From: Anaerolineaceae bacterium
GTDB taxonomy: Bacteria; Chloroflexota; Anaerolineae; Anaerolineales; Anaerolineaceae
NCBI GenBank assembly: GCA_016841445.1
Contig: JAENZD010000004.1
Span: 62,001 to 126,000 of the forward strand
Direction of reading: 5' to 3'
DNA: 64,000 bases
Positions 1 to 6,413 of the stretch are shown here, in pieces. The stretch's first letter is position 1. Each line of letters opens with the position of its first letter. The notes beneath the pieces are model-generated. The model worked only from the letters and a program-made list of their open reading frames with translations, was not told where the DNA came from and did no database searches. Made by a program: the position numbers and the translations under genes.

Positions 1-941
1 ATCTCAGAGTCAAATATCGTGTTCCAACTTTCCATGTTAAACACATGAAAACGTAATTCTAATGAATTTATATCAGTAACACCATTCTCTTCCAAATCAC
101 TTTCCATAAATGTGATTGTATCAAACGCCCTTTTCCCTGAAACCACATCTGAAGAAAATATTGGATCAACCATAAATCCATCAATTGATACATCTCGTGT
201 TTGTACAGTTACATCTTGATCTGAATTGTTTTCAATATATACATAAACATCAGCGCCCCAAAAGCTGTCTTGACTGTCAAGTTTCTTTACAATAATCTTA
301 ATTCCGTTTGACTCAACTGCCAAAAAGCCACTATCATCAATTTCCTGAACAAAATTTTTATCGACAGAAGTTTCGATGTGAATTACTTCAGAATCAATTA
401 TGTCATCCCACGATTCAGCATCAAAGATGTGGAATATAAACTCAATTTCCTTTATAGTAGTGATGCCAGCAACCTCTAGCTCTGAATCCATAAAAGTCAT
501 TCCGTCATTGATTTTCTTCCCCGTCGCTACATCAGCAGAGAATATGGGGTCTATCATAATATCATTTACTGATACCTTTCGAACTTGAACAGTGATGTCT
601 TTTTCATTGTTGTTTTCAATTAATAGTTTCAATTCGGGACCAAAAAAAGAGTCTTCAAGATCAAGAGATTTTATTGTTATGATTATTCCTTCCTGATCGA
701 AAACAACTTGCTCTTCCACGACGATTTCACTGGTCGAACTTTCAACTAAAGGTGAGTCATTTTGTGCTTCCTGGGTGGTTTGATCCACTACATCGGATGC
801 AACTTCTTGATCTTCAGTTACAACAACTGTGTCTTCAATTACAGGTTGCTTAGACTCTTCGGTAATTTCTGGTGTTCCACCGCAAGCTAATATGGCAAGT
901 AAGATTATGCAACAAATAGAATATACAGAAAACTTTTTCAT
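1..941 (-). CDS. Partial lipoprotein with two tandem homologous domains
   Basis: The gene runs off the left edge of the window, so its C-terminus is missing; 313 codons are visible. The start is the ATG at 941, preceded by a strong AGGAGG ribosome site. Residues 1-20 form a lipoprotein signal ending in ILAC, so Cys20 should be lipidated and the protein anchored outside the membrane. Residues 21-80 are an acidic, Ser/Thr-rich linker. Two copies of a domain of about 107 residues follow (about 84-190 and 207-313), sharing motifs such as IENN, TVQ, DPIFS-DV and ESW. The domain is probably beta-rich and resembles extracellular DUF4352-like folds, but I do not recognise it firmly. Function unknown. 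Confidence 0.8.
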   Translation of the reverse strand, partial: MKKFSVYSICCIILLAILACGGTPEITEESKQPVIEDTVVVTEDQEVASDVVDQTTQEAQNDSPLVESSTSEIVVEEQVVFDQEGIIITIKSLDLEDSFFGPELKLLIENNNEKDITVQVRKVSVNDIMIDPIFSADVATGKKINDGMTFMDSELEVAGITTIKEIEFIFHIFDAESWDDIIDSEVIHIETSVDKNFVQEIDDSGFLAVESNGIKIIVKKLDSQDSFWGADVYVYIENNSDQDVTVQTRDVSIDGFMVDPIFSSDVVSGKRAFDTITFMESDLEENGVTDINSLELRFHVFNMESWNTIFDSE

Positions 942-1223
942 TTTTCCTCCTGATCACAACTATGAATTTATTTATTCTGAGACTAATAGAGTTTTAATAA
1001 GAGAGTTGGAATTTCTTGTTGACTCAACTATATCATAATTTCTCCTAATAATTCTCGAGAAATATTTTTCTTGTTTACTGAAGAAGTGTCTTACGAAATA
1101 ATAGTGCGCAATTACTTCCGTCATCCTATGCTATAAATGGACATGATTTCTTGATTTGATGTAGTTGGTCGCAGAGCGAATATGGTTGTCACCTCGTCTG
1201 TTGTGATCACTACTACAGTATGA

Positions 1224-1787
1224 TCAATCGCTTTCGTATCGCTCCCATACCCAGGGAAACTTATCTTTCACAAACAAGGCATAAGAGCACTCTGGCGTGC
1301 GTATCATATCCTTCCCCCGGATGTATTCAAGAATATCTTTGTACCACCAATCTAATGCTTTTTGGGAATAGTTTTCAAACCTTGATATCACAAGCTTTCC
1401 CTGCTTTTCCATGGTCAGGAACCAATGGTAGCAGTTCGGGATGATCGTTTCGCTAGTGATTGCGATTGGTTCAGTGCCCAGCCACGCACCGGGGATATTC
1501 TTAAAGGGCTGTAGAATCGTTTCAGGTGGATCAACCTCGTAAATTACACCGCTCAATCCCTCTGAGACTTCTTGCAGCGCATTTGGGTAAATTTCGTGAT
1601 ATTGAGGGACTTTGTTTTCTGTGAAACCATAAGGGAACCAGTAATATGGCCTTTCCACGCCGTTTGCAAGGTAAAAGCCTGCCACAACCTGGTTATCTGA
1701 CAGGTAGATGTAAGGGTGGTCATGATCAGCAAGGCGCGGAACCAGGGTATGAAGATTAAATGTATTGCTGCCGTGGAATAAGTGCAT
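1224..1787 (-). CDS. Hypothetical protein, possible ADP-ribosyltransferase-like fold
   Basis: The product is 187 residues, soluble, with no signal peptide or membrane segment. It starts MHLFHGSNTFNLHTL, followed by IYLSDNQVVAGFYLA. An N-terminal 'LFHGS' strand, then a 'Y(L/A)(S/T)' strand and a helix beginning with Ala, is the layout of many ADP-ribosyltransferase-like proteins (for example DUF3990 and related families). The expected third catalytic motif is not clear, so this is a structural suggestion only. The rest is rich in Trp and Tyr. It stands alone between a lipoprotein gene and a MOSC gene, with no obvious operon partner. Confidence 0.6.
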   Translation of the reverse strand: MHLFHGSNTFNLHTLVPRLADHDHPYIYLSDNQVVAGFYLANGVERPYYWFPYGFTENKVPQYHEIYPNALQEVSEGLSGVIYEVDPPETILQPFKNIPGAWLGTEPIAITSETIIPNCYHWFLTMEKQGKLVISRFENYSQKALDWWYKDILEYIRGKDMIRTPECSYALFVKDKFPWVWERYESD

Positions 1788-1870
1788 TCTGGTTAACTTT
1801 ATTTTTTTGGGTCGCGAAAATTATGTGAAAATCTTCGTGGGCAATTAATTTTACCCTATCTTAAGAGGGG

Positions 1871-2284
1871 TTACTCAGTTGGCGTGACCATTGTCAATAG
1901 GTCTCCCTGGCATAACTCACCTGGATTCTCCACGGAGGCATATCGCACACCGTCAATTAACGAACAAGGCAGTTTCTTTTCGAGCAATTCACATTCTGGC
2001 CAGCAGCGCTTGCGTTCGGGGAGGATTTGCAGGACAAGATCACCGGATTTAAGCAATGCACCGGTTGGCGGCATTTGTTCACTGTCAACGGTGATATCCG
2101 CGACGAATTTCTTGAAGCAAAGCCCGCGTTCTGTAGCCTTGTCAACAGCCTGACGTGCTTGTAAGCTGATCAGGCTGACAGGTCGGTTAGGGTTCTTGCG
2201 CAAGACGCCTTCCACGCCCTCGGGGGTGAAATGGGCGCAGGGTTCTGTATGATCTAACGCAGCGACTGTGTAATCTGTACTCAA
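1871..2284 (-). CDS. MOSC-domain protein
   Basis: The product is 137 residues when started at the TTG codon at 2284, which has an AAGGAAA ribosome site just upstream. A longer reading frame begins at 2356, but its extra 24 residues (Pro/His/Lys-rich) look non-native. The C-terminal half carries the MOSC signature: KRCWPECELL, then PCSLIDGVRYASVENPGEL and GDLL. MOSC domains in moaA/moaC-type proteins and molybdenum-cofactor sulfurases bind sulfur carriers or the pterin cofactor. Small stand-alone MOSC proteins are common and usually of unknown substrate. No molybdenum cofactor genes are nearby. Confidence 0.75.
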   Translation of the reverse strand: MSTDYTVAALDHTEPCAHFTPEGVEGVLRKNPNRPVSLISLQARQAVDKATERGLCFKKFVADITVDSEQMPPTGALLKSGDLVLQILPERKRCWPECELLEKKLPCSLIDGVRYASVENPGELCQGDLLTMVTPTE

Positions 2285-2465
2285 TGGATTTCCTTTTGGT
2301 TTATGTTTGGGATGATTGTAACATAGCTGGTGGGTACGCGGGGGAGACAGCCTCAAGAAGTGGTTTTATCAGCCAACATTATTAATCTTTTAGTGACTAA
2401 GGTTATGTCTTGCCATTATTCTAGATGGAATTATAAAAAGCGCCTCAAAAGAGACGCTTTCGTTT

Positions 2466-2578
2466 TGGTGGGTCCAGAGAGATTAGAACGCTTGACCTTC
2501 TCAATGCCATTGAGACGCGCTCCTGAGCGACCATCGGGAAGCGAACCCCCGTCCAGGGGGCTACTGCGCTATGGGTTT
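2466..2578 (-). pseudogene. tRNA-Ala-like copy 1, degenerate, D-loop insertion
   Basis: Last copy of the array in transcription order. The anticodon arm (TCTCA, loop ATGGCAT, TGAGA) is kept. The T-arm is broken: the 5' side of its stem reads AAGCG where the intact gene has GAGAG. The 3' acceptor strand reads TGGACCC instead of TGGGTCC. The D-loop holds the same 37-nt net insertion as the other copies. It should not fold as a working tRNA. Confidence 0.8.
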
Positions 2579-2613
2579 AAACAAAAAGCGCCTCAAAAGA
2601 GACGCTTTGATTT

Positions 2614-2726
2614 TGGTGGACCCAGAGAGATTCGAACTCTCGACCTTCTCAATGCCATTGAGACGCGCTCCTGAGCGACCATCGGGAAGCGAACCCCCGT
2701 CCAGGGGGCTACTGCGCTATGGGTTT
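2614..2726 (-). pseudogene. tRNA-Ala(GGC)-like copy 2 with expanded D-loop
   Basis: The anticodon arm, T-arm, 3' acceptor strand and encoded CCA are identical to the intact tRNA-Ala(GGC) at 2910-2985. The 5' acceptor strand reads AAACCCA instead of GGGCCCA, leaving five of seven acceptor pairs. The D-loop is enlarged by 37 nt net between GCGCAGT and GGAGCGC. The insert can fold into a CCCCC/GGGGG hairpin and also contains a TTCG loop flanked by complementary bases. It is probably non-functional as a tRNA, but it is not randomly decayed. Confidence 0.75.
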
Positions 2727-2761
2727 AAACAAAAAGCGCCTCAAAAGAGACGCTTTGATTT

Positions 2762-2874
2762 TGGTGGACCCAGAGAGATTCGAACTCTCGACCTTCTCAA
2801 TGCCATTGAGACGCGCTCCTGAGCGACCATCGGGAAGCGAACCCCCGTCCAGGGGGCTACTGCGCTATGGGTTT
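2762..2874 (-). pseudogene. tRNA-Ala(GGC)-like copy 3 with expanded D-loop
   Basis: Identical in sequence to copy 2 as far as can be read. It keeps the GGC anticodon, the GAGAG/CTCTC T-stem and an encoded CCA, with the 5' acceptor strand altered to AAACCCA and the 37-nt net D-loop insertion. It sits immediately after the terminator hairpin of the intact tRNA-Ala(GGC), so its transcription would need read-through or an unseen promoter. Confidence 0.75.
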
Positions 2875-2878
2875 AAAC

Positions 2879-2904
2879 AAAAAGCGCCTCAAAAGAGACG
2901 CTTT
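2879..2904 (-). terminator. Intrinsic terminator of tRNA-Ala(GGC)
   Basis: On the minus strand a 10-bp stem (AAAGCGTCTC with GAGGCGCTTT, one G-U pair) with a TTTT loop is followed by TTTTTGTTT. The same element recurs once per 148-bp unit at 2435, 2583 and 2731. Confidence 0.8.
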
Positions 2905-2909
2905 GATTT

Positions 2910-2985
2910 TGGTGGACCCAGAGAGATTCGAACTCTCGACCTTCTCAATGCCATTGAGACGCGCTCCCAACTGCGCTATGGGCCC
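2910..2985 (-). tRNA. tRNA-Ala(GGC)
   Basis: A complete 76-nt cloverleaf including an encoded CCA. The acceptor pairs GGGCCCA with TGGGTCC. The D-arm is GCGC-AGTTGGGA-GCGC. The anticodon stem TCTCA/TGAGA encloses loop ATGGCAT with anticodon GGC. The T-arm is GAGAG-TTCGAAT-CTCTC. It is the intact parent of the three downstream tandem copies. Confidence 0.95.
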
Positions 2986-3005
2986 AAATATTTATTATTT
3001 TCTAT

Positions 3006-3058
3006 CTCATAGTCGCTCCCAATTCCCCAGAAGGGGACAAAGTGCACTATGAGCTCAA
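3006..3058 (-). pseudogene. tRNA 5'-half remnant interrupted by a GC-rich hairpin
   Basis: The minus strand reads as a tRNA-Ala-like 5' end (CTCATAGTGCA, compare CCCATAGCGCA), then about 18 nt carrying the palindromic core TCCCCTTCTGGGGA, then TTGGGAGCGAC, which matches the D-loop and 3' D-stem of tRNA-Ala. It ends ACTATGAG, complementary to its own start CTCATAGT, so the whole piece can fold as a long hairpin. No anticodon or T-arm is present. The same 14-bp core sits in the broken tRNA-Lys copy at 57334-57382. Confidence 0.7.
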
Positions 3059-3075
3059 AATTTTATAATGTGTGC

Positions 3076-3106
3076 CCTTGTGCCCTGCGGCTTACCGGGC
3101 ACAAGG
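3076..3106 (-). terminator. Perfect 10-bp hairpin at the 3' end of tRNA-Ala(CGC)
   Basis: CCTTGTGCCC at 3076-3085 is exactly complementary to GGGCACAAGG at 3097-3106. There is no clean T-run after it on the minus strand, so it may be a terminator or a processing signal. It overlaps the last two bases after the tRNA discriminator. Confidence 0.5.
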
Positions 3107-3179
3107 TGGACCTGGAGGGACTCGAACCCTCGACCTCCTCAGTGCGATTGAGGCGCGCTCCCAACTGCGCTACAGGCCC
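3107..3179 (-). tRNA. tRNA-Ala(CGC)
   Basis: A 73-nt cloverleaf without encoded CCA (the genome continues CCT). The acceptor is GGGCCTG with CAGGTCC. The D-arm is GCGC-AGTTGGGA-GCGC. The anticodon stem CCTCA/TGAGG holds loop ATCGCAC, anticodon CGC. The T-arm is GAGGG-TTCGAGT-CCCTC. It is the promoter-proximal member of the minus-strand alanine tRNA locus. Confidence 0.95.
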
Positions 3180-3199
3180 CTTTTTTCAGGGTGATGGGG

Positions 3200-3228
3200 A
3201 TTTTACCTTGGCGCAATAGGACTGTCAA
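3200..3228 (-). promoter_or_regulatory. Sigma-70-type promoter for the tRNA-Ala locus
   Basis: On the minus strand a perfect TTGACA (3228-3223) is separated by 17 bp from TAAAAT (3205-3200), about 20 bp upstream of the tRNA-Ala(CGC) 5' end. Confidence 0.8.
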
Positions 3229-3355
3229 GATACTTTCTACGATCATTAAAACCATTCGTTGGAAGACCTTCGCTCATTATAAAGGAAATGGGAATAGGCT
3301 ATAATATGAAGAACAGTCCTCAAAAATTGTAAATCATAATATTAGGGAGGTTGCG

Positions 3356-4051
3356 ATGACACGAGTCTTTGCGATTAATGGCAGTCCCCGTTTGGATAAG
3401 GGAAATACGGGGTTAATTCTTTCCACCTTTTTACAAGGTTTAGAGTTGAACGGCGCAGAAGTAGACTTGTTTTATTCAAGCCGGCTCAAAATCAGACCTT
3501 GCAACTGTGGACACCTTTATTGCTGGAACCGGACGCCCGGGGAATGTATTCATAAGGATAGCATGCAGGAAATCTATCCAATAATGAAGGCGGCAGACCT
3601 GCTCCTAATTGCCACCCCCGTGTATACTCCCCTGCCTGGTGACCTGCAAAATTTTATTAACCGTCTGACCCCGCTCCTGGATCCACAGATCCGGTTTCGG
3701 GAAGATCGAACGCGTGCACAATTTCGGGAAGATGTTCAGATCAGTAAGATCATTCTGGTGGCGGTCGGCGGTTGGTGGGAGCCAGAGAACTTTGACACCG
3801 TCATCCGTATTGTTCAGGAACTTGCTGAAGTATCGGGCGTAACTTATGGCGGGTCACTGATCCGGCCGCATGCACAATACATGCGTAAAGCAGGGCAGTT
3901 AACGGAAGAGGGCCAGGAAATTTTACGGATGATTGAACATGCAGCACAGGAATTGGTCCAATTCGGTGAAATAGGAATGGAAACGCTGGAATCAATCCGG
4001 CAACCACTTGTCACGAAAGAAGCATTTTTGGGAGATTGGTATCAGTCCTGA
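3356..4051 (+). CDS. Flavodoxin-fold NAD(P)H-dependent oxidoreductase
   Basis: The product is 231 residues with the FMN-reductase (flavodoxin-like) fold. The N-terminal AINGSPRLDKGNTG is the FMN phosphate-binding loop, and TPVYTPLPGDLQNFINR matches the second flavin loop of multimeric WrbA-like proteins. A Cys pair region (RPCNCGHLYCWNRTPGEC) lies at about residues 47-64, as in iron-sulfur flavoprotein relatives, although the cluster spacing is not canonical. It should reduce a small organic substrate or quinone in the cytoplasm. A clear AGGGAGG ribosome site precedes the ATG. It is transcribed alone and converges on the PIG-L gene. Confidence 0.85.
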   Translation: MTRVFAINGSPRLDKGNTGLILSTFLQGLELNGAEVDLFYSSRLKIRPCNCGHLYCWNRTPGECIHKDSMQEIYPIMKAADLLLIATPVYTPLPGDLQNFINRLTPLLDPQIRFREDRTRAQFREDVQISKIILVAVGGWWEPENFDTVIRIVQELAEVSGVTYGGSLIRPHAQYMRKAGQLTEEGQEILRMIEHAAQELVQFGEIGMETLESIRQPLVTKEAFLGDWYQS

Positions 4052-4079
4052 ATTTGGGAAGGGATAAGGGCGTAAAAAC

Positions 4080-4823
4080 TTAAGTTGTTGGGGCCTTTTG
4101 CCACAATCGCCCCCCACCACCAGCAGAGTAATTTCTCAATGCTAATTTGACTTCATTTTCATCGCGCCAGAACATGCTAAGTTGTGAGGCATAGCACAGT
4201 ACGGCTTCTTGCCACGCTTTAAGATCAGCTTCATCCAGTTGATTACTGACCTGAGACCATTTATTGGGATGGTTTTGTGGGTTATTTGGATCCCCAAGGA
4301 CATATGGATAATCGGCATAATAGAGATCAACTTGACCCGATAATTCACCAGCCTGCCGCACAGCACGATGGTCAATATGATTCCCGAGGCTGATAGGGAT
4401 TACCAGTTTGGCCCCATCAGTTATTTCCTGCAAAAGTATGTCGTTTATCTGCTGAACCAGCCCCGGTTCCGGGGATTTCCCAAACAGTTCATCGTCATTG
4501 TTGACCAGAGGCAAGCCGGTTGTAGGATCCTGGCGATAGATGGCATCCAGCCAATCAAAATGACGAGGTTGGGCACCCATCACCTGGCAGGCGGCGTTGT
4601 CTTCACCCCTGCGAACCTGGACAACCTCTGCGCCGGTCATACCCCATTCAAGGTGCATTTCCTTGGCGAAGTCTGAGAAGGTACCCTCTGGTGGGAAACC
4701 GCCCATGATGGTCCAGACCTCAATGGCGCGCCCTTGCCGGGATAGATGGTGCAGCAGCCCTCCGCAGGAAAGGGCAACATCATCGAAGTGGGGTGAGAGG
4801 AAGATGTAGCGCTGAGAAGACAT
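4080..4823 (-). CDS. PIG-L (LmbE) family deacetylase
   Basis: The product is 247 residues, the usual length for the family. The zinc-binding N-terminal motif is LSPHFDDVALSCGG and the later histidine pair is GNHIDHRAV. These enzymes remove acetyl groups from N-acetylglucosamine-type substrates, as in mycothiol, bacillithiol or glycolipid synthesis. The substrate here cannot be told from sequence. No thiol-biosynthesis glycosyltransferase or ligase lies beside it. No membrane segment is visible, so a cytoplasmic location is likely. Confidence 0.88.
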   Translation of the reverse strand: MSSQRYIFLSPHFDDVALSCGGLLHHLSRQGRAIEVWTIMGGFPPEGTFSDFAKEMHLEWGMTGAEVVQVRRGEDNAACQVMGAQPRHFDWLDAIYRQDPTTGLPLVNNDDELFGKSPEPGLVQQINDILLQEITDGAKLVIPISLGNHIDHRAVRQAGELSGQVDLYYADYPYVLGDPNNPQNHPNKWSQVSNQLDEADLKAWQEAVLCYASQLSMFWRDENEVKLALRNYSAGGGGRLWQKAPTT

Positions 4824-4854
4824 GAACCTATTTTATCATTATTGGGAGGGAGCG

Positions 4855-4953
4855 GTGAAGGGTGAATGGTGAGTGAGAAAGGGCAATCAGGCAACCAGGA
4901 AATCAGGGATCAGGTTTTCAGGGATCAGGTTATCAGGAATCAGGTGAGCAATA
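4855..4953 (+). repeat. Intergenic repeat: GTGAATGGTGAGT plus degenerate AATCAGG array
   Basis: A GGTGAATGGTGAGTGAG block is followed by about eight loose copies of a 7-11 bp word with the core ATCAGG or ACCAGG. The same two-part arrangement recurs inverted at 6261-6413 and direct at 57401-57490. It lies in the 395-bp gap between PIG-L and the DUF2812 operon. Confidence 0.75.
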
Positions 4954-5171
4954 GGATGGTTGATATGATAATTTGGGAAAGGATTGACATTAATATATCG
5001 TCAAACATACTAATAGCGCTGAAATCAGATATTAAACATATCATCTGATGCATTTTTGGTAGAGCAATAGGGATGTTAAAGCATAAAGAAGTGTCAATAA
5101 AGGTTGAAGATTCAAAAATCCGTCAACATTATAGCTTGAAATTGCTTGAAAAACCATTGCATTTATGTTAT

Positions 5172-5190
5172 TATATCGATATGCGATATA
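5172..5190. promoter_or_regulatory. Perfect inverted repeat, likely PadR operator
   Basis: TATATCG-ATATG-CGATATA is a perfect 7-bp dyad with a 5-bp spacer, 30 bp upstream of the DUF2812 start. Dyads of this TATC-GATA type are typical of PadR family operators, and a padR gene is the second gene of this operon, so autoregulation is inferred. Confidence 0.65.
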
Positions 5191-5218
5191 GTCTTGTTGA
5201 GAATTCTAAGGAGAAGTC

Positions 5219-5767
5219 ATGAAAGATGAAAAGGTAACGATATTTAAGTGGTTTTGGGGGTGGCAGGATGATAGACAAGAAGCTTGGCTGGAAGAAATGT
5301 CTCAAAATGGTTTGCATCTGGTGGATATAAAGGCTTTTGGACGCTACGTCTTTGAGGTAAATACCGATAATAGCTATATCTATCGAATGGATTTTGACCG
5401 GACTTCCAGAAAAAACACTGATTATTTCAGACTGATCGAAGATGCTGGCTGGGAAAGAGTTATTACAGTCATGGGATGGCAGTACTGGCGAAAAGATGCA
5501 TCGAATGGGAAAACCGCAGAAATTTTCACCGATAATGACTCGAAAATCAAGAAGTACAACCGATTTCTCACTAGCTTGTTGGTGTCGTCGCCTGTATCTA
5601 TGTTTATCATCGTGCTCGGCATGTTCAAGCGCTTTCCAGGTCGGCACCCGCAATGGGTTGTCATTATGACCATCTCGCTTTATATGGCGTGGTTCTTTTT
5701 CGTGGGTGTTAACATCATAAAAGTCATCCAGCGCATTAATGAACTCAAGCGCATGAGGGGATTATGA
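5219..5767 (+). CDS. DUF2812 membrane protein
   Basis: The product is 182 residues. The first 110 residues form the DUF2812 domain: FKWFWGWQDDRQEAWLEEM, GLHLV, YIYRMDF and EDAGWERV are typical of it. Two membrane segments follow at about 118-138 and 146-166, and the tail is basic. The function of the family is unknown, but it is very often paired with a PadR regulator, as here, where the PadR gene follows after 33 bp. The ATG is preceded by AAGGAGAAGTC. A perfect dyad in the promoter suggests control by the neighbouring repressor. Confidence 0.85.
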   Translation: MKDEKVTIFKWFWGWQDDRQEAWLEEMSQNGLHLVDIKAFGRYVFEVNTDNSYIYRMDFDRTSRKNTDYFRLIEDAGWERVITVMGWQYWRKDASNGKTAEIFTDNDSKIKKYNRFLTSLLVSSPVSMFIIVLGMFKRFPGRHPQWVVIMTISLYMAWFFFVGVNIIKVIQRINELKRMRGL

Positions 5768-5800
5768 TCGGGAATTATCGAATACAAGCAAGGTAATGAT

Positions 5801-6148
5801 ATGGCCAACGAAAAAGACATTGAAAAATATCTACCCTTGAGTGAAAGCACCTATTACATTATGCTTGTACTGGTGAATCCGATCCATGGCTATGGGGTCA
5901 TGCAGAAGGTTGAAACATTAACGGACGGTGAGGTCAGTATTGGGCCGGGAACGTTGTATGGCGCATTCTCAACCTTAGAGAAAGAGGACCTGATTGAAAT
6001 GGTCCGGGAAGAGGACAGGCGGAAATATTATACGCTTACTGAAAAGGGAAGAGAGACACTCAGGGCTCAGCTAATGCGGTTGAAGATCATGACACAAAGC
6101 GCCCGGCAGACCATGATTGAATCGCGTGATTCGCTCCTGGCGATGTGA
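5801..6148 (+). CDS. PadR family transcriptional regulator
   Basis: The product is 115 residues, a minimal PadR winged-helix protein. The motifs LSESTYYIMLVLVNPIHGYG, IGPGTLYGAFSTLEKEDLI and EDRRKYYTLTEKG are diagnostic. The short C-terminal helix (about 90-110) should mediate dimerisation. It follows the DUF2812 gene on the same strand after 33 bp, and the operon promoter carries a fitting dyad at 5172-5190. It likely represses its own operon until a membrane or drug stress signal appears; that signal is inferred from the family only. Confidence 0.9.
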   Translation: MANEKDIEKYLPLSESTYYIMLVLVNPIHGYGVMQKVETLTDGEVSIGPGTLYGAFSTLEKEDLIEMVREEDRRKYYTLTEKGRETLRAQLMRLKIMTQSARQTMIESRDSLLAM

Positions 6149-6260
6149 GCGGATATGACATAATAAGCTTATGAATTCCCTCATCCATCACACTTTCAGC
6201 GTACCACCTTCCCCGGTAGCACCTAAAGGTGTTTCGCTTCGCTTCAGGGAGGGCTTTTCC

Positions 6261-6413
6261 CTTACCTGATTGCCTTATTGCCTGTTTCCTAATTCCCTGA
6301 TCACCCACTCACCATTCACCATTCTCCATCCTTAAATCATAACTGCCCCAAGAATCTTCCTGGGGCAGCTGAATTATTTTCCTAATTGCCTGATTACCTA
6401 TTCCCCTGGTTGC
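6261..6413 (-). repeat. Intergenic AATCAGG/GTGAATGGTGAGT repeat, inverted copy
   Basis: The minus-strand reading gives GGTGAATGGTGAGTGGGTGATCAGG and then several spaced AATCAGG-like words. A second cluster of the words lies at 6381-6413. The block fills the space between padR and the 3' end of the EF-G-like gene. Confidence 0.7.
6343..6368 (-). terminator. Hairpin downstream of the EF-G-like gene
   Basis: CTGCCCCA and TGGGGCAG form a perfect 8-bp stem with a 10-nt loop, about 45 bp past the stop codon. No long T-run follows, so it is only terminator-like. Confidence 0.45.

Larger units (their letters stand above)
2435..2878 (-). repeat. Three tandem 148-bp units, each a tRNA-Ala-like copy plus a terminator hairpin
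   Basis: The units are 2435-2582, 2583-2730 and 2731-2878, with an exact 148-bp period measured at several landmarks. Units two and three appear identical. Unit one is diverged at its tRNA 3' end. Read on the minus strand, each unit is a tRNA-Ala-like sequence with an expanded D-loop, followed by a stem of about 10 bp and a T-run. The unit junctions read GTTTAAAC. The array lies directly downstream of the intact tRNA-Ala(GGC) gene, and its anticodon and T-arm portions match that gene exactly in units two and three, pointing to recent duplication. Confidence 0.9.

Noticed and set aside
1052-1061. TTCTCGAGAA palindrome upstream of the lipoprotein
   Set aside because: Ten bases only, with no further dyad context, so chance is likely.
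2435-2878. CRISPR-like array
   Set aside because: The whole 148-bp unit repeats without variable spacers, and its content is tRNA plus terminator.
2330-3052. Plus-strand frames of 61-114 codons repeating the same protein across the tRNA locus
   Set aside because: They are antisense reads of the tRNA-Ala array. The repeats come from the 148-bp unit, not from a coding gene.
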